A stretch of DNA of 27,024 nucleotides. It comes from DASYYE01 sp035946955 (lineage in GTDB: Bacteria > Actinomycetota > Actinomycetes > Streptosporangiales > Streptosporangiaceae). The stretch is from positions 1-27,024 of the forward strand of contig DASYYE010000355.1 in assembly GCA_035946955.1 (NCBI GenBank). The letters are read 5' to 3'. Made by a program: the position numbers and the translations under genes. Under the pieces are notes generated by a model, which was not told the origin of the DNA, searched no databases, and saw only the letters and a program-made list of their open reading frames with translations. Every line of letters starts with the position of its first letter. Within the stretch, counting starts at the first letter, position 1. This document shows, piece by piece, positions 1 to 7,362 of the stretch.

Positions 1-1119
1 GGTGGCCGTGTGGCCAGCGAGCCCGGCGGTGCCGGTGCCGTTGAGCACGCGCACGCTGACCTTGCCCGCCGGGAGGGTGGACAGGTGGTGGCGCCACAGC
101 TTGCCGGTCCTGAGCATCTGGAAGAGCAAGTCGTCTTCGGGCTGTTGCGGCACCAGCCGGTTGGGGTCGGCCGGGTCCAGCATCGTCGGCATGGTCAGCA
201 GCGTCACGTTGCGCGCGTGCAGGCCGGTGAGGCTCCTGGCGAGGGCCAGCAGGCTGTCGACCGAGTCCAGGCCCTGGTCTACGGTCAGCGCTTTGGTGGC
301 GGTGTCGGCGATCCGCAGCAGGCCGACCGAGTTGTTCAGGATCCCCTGGTTGTTCACCTTCTGGATGACTGAGGAGATGAAGGCCTGCTGGAGTTCGATC
401 CGCCCCAGGTCGCCACCGTCGCCGACGCCGTGCCGTGTGCGCACATAGGCGAGCGCCTGGTTATAGGTAAGCAAATGCCTGCCACCGGACAGTCGCAGGC
501 GGCTCCACGGGTCGCGGTACCCGCCGGGTGGGACGCAGACCTCGACCCCGCCGATCGCGTCCACCATGGTCCGGAACGAGTTGAAATCGAACTCCACGAA
601 GTGGTCGAGCCTGATGCCTGTCAGGTCTTCGACCGTGGCCACGGCGCACGACGGGCCACCGATGTTCATGGCGCCGTCGATGATCGCTGAGGGGTACGGT
701 CCCCAGATACCGCGGCCGACCCGCGGCACGGCCCTGCAGCCCGGCTCGTACACCATGGTGTCCCGCGGGATGGACAGGACCGTCGCATGGGTGTGCGTGG
801 CGTCCAAGTGGACGAGCAGCAGGTTGTCCGAGTTGTTGGTGAACAGGTCCGGTCCGAAGTGGCCCCGCTGGCCCATCCTGGTCTGCGAGCCGAGCACGAG
901 GATGTTCTGCACACCGGCTACGGAACGCTGGGTCAGGCCGTTGACGGTGACCGAGTGGATGTTGCCCTCGAGGTTCGTGTAGATCACGTCGGCGGCCAGG
1001 CTCAGCACCATCACCGCTACGGTGACAAAGGCCGTCCCGAGGTAGCCGGCCTTCCCCAGCCCGCTCGCGCCCGCCCACGCTCCGCGTGGGTGTGCAGTAC
1101 CGCGCCGCACCGGCCCCAT
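1..1119 (-). CDS. LytR-CpsA-Psr (LCP) family cell-wall ligase with LytR_C tail, 3' end missing
   Basis: LCP proteins are membrane-anchored enzymes that attach undecaprenyl-linked glycopolymers to peptidoglycan on the outer face of the membrane. The reading frame is open for 373 codons from ATG 1119 to the window edge. A short cytoplasmic N-terminus is followed by one membrane helix at about residues 26-45 (AFVTVAVMVLSLAADV). The LCP domain begins at NILVLGSQT and includes SDNLLLV, the conserved SIPRDT near residue 115 (its Arg binds pyrophosphate in the family) and GAMNIGGPSCAV. The visible end, VRVLNGTGTAGLAGHTA, matches the start of a LytR_C domain. An in-frame TAG just upstream limits the start to GTG 1137, ATG 1119 or GTG 1089-1110; ATG 1119 is chosen without a convincing Shine-Dalgarno. 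The gene is divergent from the GH18 gene and has no obvious functional link to it. The family call is secure; the exact substrate is unknown. Confidence 0.9.
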   Translation of the reverse strand, partial: MGPVRRGTAHPRGAWAGASGLGKAGYLGTAFVTVAVMVLSLAADVIYTNLEGNIHSVTVNGLTQRSVAGVQNILVLGSQTRMGQRGHFGPDLFTNNSDNLLLVHLDATHTHATVLSIPRDTMVYEPGCRAVPRVGRGIWGPYPSAIIDGAMNIGGPSCAVATVEDLTGIRLDHFVEFDFNSFRTMVDAIGGVEVCVPPGGYRDPWSRLRLSGGRHLLTYNQALAYVRTRHGVGDGGDLGRIELQQAFISSVIQKVNNQGILNNSVGLLRIADTATKALTVDQGLDSVDSLLALARSLTGLHARNVTLLTMPTMLDPADPNRLVPQQPEDDLLFQMLRTGKLWRHHLSTLPAGKVSVRVLNGTGTAGLAGHTAT

Positions 1120-1316
1120 CCCCGGCTGGCTACGCACTGCCCAAAGCTACCAACCCAGTCCCGCGATAGCCCGTAACCGCGGCCCGGCGCGGCGCGCCCC
1201 GGCTTGGCGATGATCCCGGCAGCCAAGCCCAGCAGGCGCACCCGTGGCCGGGCCAGCAGCGCACCCCAGATATTCACTGGGACAGTTCCGGATACATCCC
1301 CTTATAGCGCCCAGCA

Positions 1317-1335
1317 CTAAGTTAAGTTTCCTAAC
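1317..1335 (+). promoter_or_regulatory. Candidate ROK operator, site A (upstream of GH18 gene)
   Basis: CTAAGTTAAGTTTCCTAAC matches the palindrome GTTAGGAAAGTTTCCTAAC at 15 of 19 positions. Its inner part is a GTTA-7-TAAC dyad (1321-1335). It lies 90 bp before the GH18 start. Related sites sit before the GH9 gene and beside the ROK regulator gene. Assigning it to the ROK protein is inference. Confidence 0.6.
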
Positions 1336-1413
1336 GATGGCATGTGGCGCGGATCCCGTCATGGGAGGCCACACGGCCACCGCACGGGGAGAGCATACGG
1401 GGGCCGGCACGAT

Positions 1414-1420
1414 AGGAGGA
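1414..1420 (+). promoter_or_regulatory. Shine-Dalgarno site fixing the GH18 GTG start
   Basis: AGGAGGA lies 4 nt before GTG 1425 and decides the start. The GTG opens directly into a signal peptide. The longer open frame beginning at 1244 is a different frame and encodes no signal peptide. Confidence 0.8.
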
Positions 1421-1424
1421 CCCG

Positions 1425-4329
1425 GTGCGCCGGTCACGCCCCTTCGCTTTGCTCGCCAGTCTCGCATGCGCCGTCGGCATGACCCTGGCCGTCAGCGCCG
1501 CTGCCAGCGCTGCCACCCCCGGGCATGCCGCCGCCGACCAGGCCGCCCGCCCGGCGAGCACGGCTCCGGCGGTGCTGCCGCCGCACGTCTTCGCGCCGTA
1601 CTACTTCGGGTCGGCCAAGGCGCTCGCCTCGATCGCCGCTGCCGCGAAGGTCGGGTACGTCACGCTGGCGTTCCTGCAGACCGCCAAGCCGGGCTCCTGC
1701 ACCGTGTTCTGGAATGGCGACCCGGCGCAGCCGGTCGGCACTACCTATGCGGCTGGCATCGCTGCCATCCAGAAGGCGGGCGGTCAAGTAGTGCCGTCGT
1801 TCGGCGGCGCGTCGGCCGACAGCGCCGACGAGGAGTCGCCGACAGCTGCCATAGCGTGCCCGAGATCGCGGCCCAGTACGAAAAGGTCATTGAGAAGTAC
1901 AGCATCACCCGGATCGACCTGGACACCGAGGAGAACTCACTCAACAACTACGCCGGCATCGACCGGCGGAACAAGGCCATCGCCATGGTCGAGAAGTGGG
2001 CGGCCACCACCGGCCACACCGTCCAGTTCGTGTACACACTGCCGACCAACACCACCGGGCCGGACCAGGGCGGCTCCTACATACTGCAGAACGCGGTGGC
2101 GAACAACGCCAAGATCACCATCGTCAACGTGATGACGTTCGACTACTACGACAACATGCCGCATGAGATGGGCGACGAGACCGAGGGCGCCGCCCAGCAA
2201 CTGTTCAACCGGCTGCACGAGCTGTTCCCAGCCGACCCGGCTAGCCGGATCTGGGGCATGATCGGGGTCACCGAGGACATCGGCGTGGACGACTTCGGGC
2301 CGGCCGAGACCTTGACCACCGCCGACGCCGCCACTGTGGAACGGTGGGCCGCGATCCGAGGGCTCGGTGAGCTGTCGTTCTGGAACATCCAGCGGGACAA
2401 TGCTCACGGCAGCGGGGTCACGCAGACGAAATACCAGTTCAGCCACGCCTGGGAGCCGTTCACGAGCAGCGTGCCCGACCGCGTGTCGGCCGCGTCCGCG
2501 CCGGGCGCCGGCACCCCCGCGGCACCGGACCCCCAGCACGGGAACTTCCGGTCGGTGTCCTGCCCCACCACCACGTTCTGCATGGCGGTCGACCAGTCCG
2601 GCAACAACGCGCTGCGCTGGAACGGCACCACGTGGTCCGCGCCGGGCCCGATCGACCCTGGCGCCTCCCGCCTGGAGCTGAACTCGGTGTCCTGCATCAC
2701 CGCTGACTTCTGCGTCGCGGTGGACAGCCGGGGCAACGCGCTGCGCTGGAACGGCACCACCTGGTCCGCACCGGATCCCATCGACCCGCACGGCGCGGGC
2801 TTCACCTCGGTGTCCTGCGGCACCGCCACCTTCTGCGTCGCGGTGGACGGGCACGGTGACGCGCTGCGCTGGAACGGCACCACATGGTCCAAGCCGGTTC
2901 GTATCGACCCCGACGGCACCGCCCTGCAGTCGGTGTCATGTGCCGGCACCTTCTGTGCGGCCGGGGACTGGAACGGCGACGCGCTCACCTTCAACGGCAC
3001 ATCCTGGCCGGCGCCGCAAGCGGTGGATCCGACCGCGGGGACCACCGGCGGCGGCCTGTCGTCGATGTCGTGCGTGTCCAACACGTTCTGTGTCGCGACC
3101 GACTGGTACGGCGCCGAGGTGACCTGGAACGGCACCCGCTGGTCCAAGCCGGACCCGTTCAACCCCAATGGCTCGCAGGGCCTGATGTCGGTGTCCTGCC
3201 TGAGCACCACCTTCTGCATGGTGGTGGATGGCGGCGGCGACTACCTCATCTGGAACGGCACGAACTGGACCAGCCCTACCGAGGTCGACCCCACGGGGGA
3301 CGGTCTCGAGTCCGTCTCCTGCGCGGCCGCCACTGCCTGCATGGCGGTCGACTGGCTCGGCAACGCCCTGACCTGGAACGGCACCAGCTGGACCAGCCCG
3401 GCCGTGTCCTGCCCCGACAGCACCCCCAGCGGCGCCGGCAACTGCACGGTATCCGGCTCGTACACCGACCCACGAGCTGGCGCGCTGGACGCCGTGTCGT
3501 GCGCACCCGGGACGGCATCATTCTGCGCGGCGGTGGACGGCAACGGTGAGGCGCTGACCGCCACCGGCGGTGGCGGCAAGCTCACCTGGTCGGCGCCGGC
3601 GCCAGCCGATCCGATCGCCGGGATCCTGAGCTCGGTCTCCTGCCCGGCCGCGGACTTCTGCGCTGCGGTCGACACTAACGGCAACACGCTGACCTGGAAC
3701 GGCACGGCCTGGTCCCACCCGGTCTGGTCGACCGCCACCGCGGTGGACCCGGCTGGCGGACCGCTGAGCTCCGTTTCCTGCACCTCCAAGAGCATGTGCG
3801 TCGCGGTCGACACCAACGGCAACGCGCTGACCTGGAACGGCACGGCTTGGTCCACCCCGGCGGTGATCGACCCGGCCGACAGCCTGACTTCGGTCTCCTG
3901 CACAGGCACCTTCTGCGCGGCCGTGGACGCCAACGGCAATGTCACCATGACCACCGACGACTCGGTCTGGTCAGCCCCCAAGGACATCGCGCCCAGCAGC
4001 GGCGGTCTCACCGGGTGTCGTGCACCGCGGAGACGTTCTGCGCCGCGGTGGGCGCCACCGGCTATGTGTTCGACTGGAACGGCACGTCCTGGTCCGCCGG
4101 GCGGGAGATCGACGCCCATGGCGGGTTCACCGGGGTGTCATGCACCTCGGATGTGTCCTGCACCATGGTGGACGTCACCGGCCATGACGTGACCTGGAAC
4201 AGCCTGTCCGGTGCTAGTACCACCACGCTGGCCGACCCGGAGGGCGGTGGCCTCACCGGGGTCTCCTGCACGGCCGCCCTCGGCTGCGTCGCCACCGACT
4301 TCGACGGCGCCGCGGTCGCGCTGCCGTGA
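1425..4329 (+). pseudogene. Secreted GH18 chitinase-like protein with 14 C-terminal repeats, two frameshifts
   Basis: GH18 enzymes hydrolyse chitin outside the cell. The protein starts at GTG 1425 with a Sec signal peptide (residues 1 to about 29, ending ASA-ATP). The GH18-like domain begins HVFAPYYFG and carries the DxDxE catalytic motif as ITRIDLDTE (Glu near residue 169). It ends near SFWNIQRDN and SHAWEPF, as in ChiD-like chitinases. About 14 units of roughly 40 residues follow from 2552, of the form SVSC..FC.AVD..GNALTWNGT.WS.P..IDP. The reading frame shifts near 1833-1836 (DSADEE joins VADSCHSVPEIAAQYEK) and again at 4013-4015 (GGLTG joins VSCTAETFC). Each shift is repaired by adding one G. 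Restored, the product is about 970 residues. Both breaks sit at G-containing spots in otherwise well-conserved protein, so sequencing error is as likely as true decay. The gene follows operator site A. Confidence 0.8.
2552..4326 (+). repeat. About 14 tandem ~40-residue SVSC/WNGT repeats
   Basis: The C-terminal two-thirds of the GH18 product is a tandem array of about 120-nt units. Each unit carries S(V/M)SC, then (F/A/M/G)C followed by an A.D or equivalent, then G(N/D)AL, WNGT.W and a DP turn. I count 13 full units plus a final one that stops after the VATDFDGAAVAL strand. Units 7, 8 and 9 contain insertions. Paired cysteines in nearly every unit suggest a disulfide per unit in the secreted protein. 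Short all-beta units of this kind suggest beta-propeller blades. Confidence 0.8.
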
Positions 4330-4482
4330 TGGCCAGCCGGCCAGCGGACCAGCACGAGCGAGCCGGAGGGGGCGCGGCGCCGCCTGGACTGAGGAGCGGG
4401 GAGCGAGCGCAGCGAGTGAAGGAGCGACGAGGGAAGGCGGCGACTTAGGCGCCCCCAGAGGCGAGCGGAACTAGCAGAGCCA

Positions 4483-4520
4483 CTGCTCGTCCCGGGCCAG
4501 CGACGGCCCGGGACGAGCAG
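4483..4520. terminator. Bidirectional hairpin terminator between GH18 and Tat-protein genes
   Basis: CTGCTCGTCCCGGGCC (4483-4498) and GGCCCGGGACGAGCAG (4505-4520) form a perfect 16-bp stem with a 6-nt loop. It lies between two convergent genes. There is no U tract on either side, which is common in actinobacterial terminators. Confidence 0.85.
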
Positions 4521-4531
4521 CCGCAGCCCGC

Positions 4532-6112
4532 TCAGGAACCGCTGTTGCCAGCTCCGGTGAACTCCACCAGAGGGAAGGCACGGCTACGGCGCGGGGGGAC
4601 GAGGTAGTTCTGCCGGCGGGTGGCGGTCGTGAACCGCTCGAGCCCGTTGTCGTCGTCGGCCACGGCGAACTTCTTCTGCAGGTCCAGCGAGGCCTGGTTG
4701 ACCCGCATCACCCGGAAGAACTCAGCGGTGGGGAAGAACGCCATGAACTGCAGCTTCGGCTGGTTCGAGCCGTCTGGGACGTCCATGCTGTCGAACCCGG
4801 GACCGTCGTTGCGGATGTGCATCGGAGTGCCATCGGCCGCCCGCGAGGATCGCTGCAGGCCCGACAGGTGGCCCAGCCGGTGCCCGCCGTTGAAGGTGCC
4901 GTTGCCCTGGGCGTTGTTGTCCGCGTCATCTGAGCCCTGGAATACGTTGGCGAAGATCGCCGGGCCACCACCGTTGGTGAACTGGTCGGAGTTGCCCTTG
5001 GAGGGGATCGGATTGGAGCGGAACATGTACTGCACCCGCTCGGTGAACGGCTCACCCTCGGCGTCGGTGGCGGATGGCAACGCGTAGAACTGGGCCAGGT
5101 CCTCGATCACGTGCGACAGGTGCTGGACCGAGCCGTTGTCGAAGTAGTCGCCCGGCCGGGCGGTGGTGATGTGGGCCGAGGAGTTGCCCGCGAACGTGGT
5201 GATCTCGGGCGGCCCAGCACCATTCACCTGCTGGTCGAGGAAGCCCATCCACATCGGTGAGTCGGGGTTGATCTGGCCGGCGAACGGCAGCGCGTTGATG
5301 TCCGCTATGAACCGGGGCATCCCGATCTGTGCGAACATCGCCCGGCTCGAGGTCACGCTGGCGAGGCCGTTGAACAGGGCGGGTGACGGGACACTATTGC
5401 CGTTCAGCCGGTTGCTGCCACCCAGCCAGGCCAGCACATCGGAGATGTTCTGGCTCTCGTCGCTGCGCAGCGTAATGAGGAAGTCGTTGCTCTCAATGAC
5501 GACGGGGACGTTGAAGGTCTGCTTCACGATCCCGGGGTTCTGCGGTGAGACATCGGTGGGGCTGGGGACGGCCTCTTCCAGCACGAAGCGGCTGTTGTCG
5601 AAGTCCAGCCTGGGCATGAACTGGGCGACCAGGCCGCTGGGCAGCCGGTTGAAGTAGGGGAGCCCGTAGGAGATGAACGTGAAGATGCCGCCCGGGCCGA
5701 ACTGGTAGTGCTGCTCGATTGTGTCGAGCGCGTCGCTGAGCATCGCCTGGTCGGCCTGGGTAGGTGTGCGATGGAGCTTGGCGGTGACAAAGACCGTGCT
5801 GCGGGGCGGCAGCCCCACCGGGATGTTCCCGCCACCGTCGTTGAACGTCTGGGGCGGCGGCATGAACTTGCCTATGTCGTGCTGGATGTCCGGCAGGCCC
5901 ACGCCGGTGGGCGCGGCCCCGCGCTCCGGCGCTATCAGGTGCTTGCCGATGAAGCCGAGCGTGCCCAGCCCCATGGCCAGGCCACCAGCTCCCATCAGGA
6001 CCGTCCGGCGCGATGTCGGCGGCGTGGCGTCTGTGGTCATAGCGGTACTCGTGCCTGTCTCCAGTGGGGCTTGGCCAGAGGCCGTCACGGAATGGTCAGG
6101 CTGCGGTGTCAT
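4532..6112 (-). CDS. Tat-exported protein of unknown function
   Basis: The product is 526 residues from ATG 6112. It has a twin-arginine signal (TSRRTVLMGAGG, Arg 35-36) followed by a hydrophobic stretch (GLAMGLGTLGFIG), so it is predicted to be exported folded, possibly with a cofactor. Start 6112 is chosen because AGGGAGA (6119-6125) lies 6 nt upstream; ATG 6040 and the longer frame to 6163 lack such a site. The mature part contains FTFISYGLPYFNRLP, GNGTFNGGHRLGHLSGLQRSS, DGPGFDSMDVPDGSNQPKLQF and a C-terminal FTTATRRQNYLVPPRRSRAFPL. From memory it resembles Tat-signal proteins labelled DUF7405, which look distantly like Dyp-type peroxidases. The canonical Dyp GxxDG motif is not visible, so no enzyme function is assigned. 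It is convergent with the GH18 gene and sits alone. Confidence 0.75.
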   Translation of the reverse strand: MTPQPDHSVTASGQAPLETGTSTAMTTDATPPTSRRTVLMGAGGLAMGLGTLGFIGKHLIAPERGAAPTGVGLPDIQHDIGKFMPPPQTFNDGGGNIPVGLPPRSTVFVTAKLHRTPTQADQAMLSDALDTIEQHYQFGPGGIFTFISYGLPYFNRLPSGLVAQFMPRLDFDNSRFVLEEAVPSPTDVSPQNPGIVKQTFNVPVVIESNDFLITLRSDESQNISDVLAWLGGSNRLNGNSVPSPALFNGLASVTSSRAMFAQIGMPRFIADINALPFAGQINPDSPMWMGFLDQQVNGAGPPEITTFAGNSSAHITTARPGDYFDNGSVQHLSHVIEDLAQFYALPSATDAEGEPFTERVQYMFRSNPIPSKGNSDQFTNGGGPAIFANVFQGSDDADNNAQGNGTFNGGHRLGHLSGLQRSSRAADGTPMHIRNDGPGFDSMDVPDGSNQPKLQFMAFFPTAEFFRVMRVNQASLDLQKKFAVADDDNGLERFTTATRRQNYLVPPRRSRAFPLVEFTGAGNSGS

Positions 6113-7031
6113 GAATGGTCTCCCTGTCTGAGGGTGCGAAGGAGGGGCAACCAACGCCGACACCGAGGCCGGCGCTGAGACAGTGCCGACCTGGGAAGGA
6201 CCGGCACGCAGGGAGCCCGGCCTGTAGAGCAGCCGGGAGAGGGGTACGGAGCAGTGAGCCCGGTCCGGCCGTCATGCGAACGGCAGCGGTACCCCTGGTG
6301 GTGCGGTGCACCCGGGACATGGCTTGTCAGGTGCCGCACAGCCGGGGACAGGTGCTGACCGTCCCACGCCAGGCGGGTGCAAAGGGTTGTCCCCAACCGG
6401 GCGCGGGTTGACCGAGCAGGTGCTAACCGCGGGGTTCGCGGCTCGCATGGCTGGTCGCAGCGGGGAGGTCCGCTGGCGGTGCCTCTCATGTGTCGCTCCA
6501 GGAGAGCGGAAGGGTCACTGCTGGTGCGAGACGGCTGGGCCATCGGTAGCACCCAGTCAGCCGACGAGCGCGCCGTATCGCGAATTTTGAGAGCTTTCTC
6601 CTAATTGGGGGGAAGTTAACACACGGCTAACAGGCCGTCAATGGCACCTCAAGACGCAGCCGAGTTTGATCTCAAAGCAACACATGCTTGGCAGAACATC
6701 GCACACCGGACTGCACACGATTTCTCAGACCTAAACATACTGGATCGAATAGTTCTGGACAGACCATGACACAGTTCTCCAACCGGGTCTGCGAGCCGGC
6801 CCACTTACGCAGCAAGATCGCACTTCAACGTGGTAAAGAGCCTTTCGCAGACGGCAGGTTCCGGGGGTTGCCAAGGGCGCCCACCAGGGGGCAGAGCGCG
6901 CCACCGGCGCGGGAGCTAAGCCCTATGACAGCAAAGGATTGAAGTGTGACAGCGGCCGGAGCGTAGGCCGTGACAGGGCGTGACAGCAAGCGCAACGCCG
7001 GCCGCCGCCCCCTCAGCCCTCGGGCCGCATA

Positions 7032-7092
7032 TTTCCATGATCATGATGACTTTTCAGTCATGGTGACTGACAACCCTTCAGGATCATGGAAA
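7032..7092. repeat. Nested inverted repeat (cruciform-like)
   Basis: TTTCCATGATC (7032-7042) and GATCATGGAAA (7082-7092) are perfect 11-bp inverted copies 39 nt apart. Inside them lies a second dyad, TCAGTCA-TGG-TGACTGA (7054-7070), and the left arm overlaps the palindrome CATGATCATG (7036-7045). There is no T-run and no gene end nearby, so it is not an ordinary terminator. Confidence 0.8.
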
Positions 7093-7224
7093 GTGCGAAA
7101 CCGGAACCCACCAGCAACCCCAGCCACAGCCGTGGGGGTCCGGGGGGTGCGGGCCTGCAGACAGGAGCGGGGGCGGGGGGAGTTGGTCTGCTGTCGGCGA
7201 ACAGCCTGAAAGACCCACGCTAAA

Positions 7225-7257
7225 CCGGCGCCCACCTGGGTGCCTAGTGAGCGCCGG
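7225..7257. repeat. Small inverted repeat upstream of GH9 gene
   Basis: CCGGCGC (7225-7231) pairs with GCGCCGG (7251-7257) around a 19-nt loop that itself contains CACC/GGTG arms. It could end transcripts entering from the left, or it may be chance in GC-rich DNA. Confidence 0.4.
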
Positions 7258-7315
7258 CTCATCGGTCCGGGGGCCCGGACGGGGTGGTGCGTATACCTTG
7301 TACCCCGAATTTTTC

Positions 7316-7334
7316 GTTAGTAACGTTTCCTTAC
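7316..7334 (+). promoter_or_regulatory. Candidate ROK operator, site B (upstream of GH9 gene)
   Basis: GTTAGTAACGTTTCCTTAC matches the palindrome GTTAGGAAAGTTTCCTAAC at 16 of 19 positions. It contains a TAGTAA-7-TTACTA dyad (7318-7336). A second small palindrome, CTAGTTGAAACTAG (7334-7347), abuts it. The site is 28 bp before the GH9 start, a position suited to repression. Confidence 0.65.
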
Positions 7335-7362
7335 TAGTTGAAACTAGACATAGAGGCCAGTC

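Larger units (their letters stand above)
1120..1424. other. Divergent intergenic region between LCP and GH18 genes
   Basis: This 305-base stretch separates the divergent LCP and GH18 genes and should hold both promoters. The operator-like palindrome at 1317-1335 and the Shine-Dalgarno at 1414-1420 are the only elements I can support. TATAGC at 1303-1308 could be a -10 box, but I see no matching -35. I see no plausible gene. Confidence 0.5.
6113..7362. other. 1.25-kb non-coding region between divergent Tat-protein and GH9 genes
   Basis: I find no convincing gene here. The open frames present have low-complexity Arg/Pro-rich translations typical of antisense or random frames in GC-rich DNA. 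The part at about 6590-6830 is visibly richer in A and T than its surroundings. The region contains four TGACAG direct repeats (6926-6986), a nested inverted repeat (7032-7092), a small CCGGCGC/GCGCCGG hairpin (7225-7257) and operator site B (7316-7334). Promoters for both flanking genes must lie here. Confidence 0.6.

Noticed and set aside
461..1078. Minus-strand open frame within the LCP gene
   Set aside because: It is a shifted frame with low-complexity Arg/Gly/Pro sequence; the LCP and LytR_C motifs are in another frame that stays open to the window edge.
1244..1834. N-terminal part of the long open frame 1244-4192 as the true start of the GH18 gene
   Set aside because: This frame has no signal peptide and gives an Arg/Pro-rich translation up to about 1835, while the frame from GTG 1425 has a strong Shine-Dalgarno, a signal peptide and GH18 N-terminal sequence.
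4350..4482. Purine-rich GAGCG/AGCGAG stretch as a repeat element
   Set aside because: Only irregular short repeats are visible; without genome-wide copies it cannot be called a repeat family.
6109..6552. Possible 147-residue minus-strand gene upstream of the Tat protein
   Set aside because: The composition looks like random GC-rich translation, there are no recognisable motifs and it overlaps the Tat-gene start region.
6615..6631. GTTAACACACGGCTAAC as a fourth ROK operator
   Set aside because: It has GTTA/TAAC ends but lacks the GTTTCC core and has different spacing.
6590..7320. CRISPR array, tRNA or mobile element in the long non-coding region
   Set aside because: No regular spacer-repeat pattern, no cloverleaf with a T-loop consensus, and no transposase gene or target-site duplication were found.
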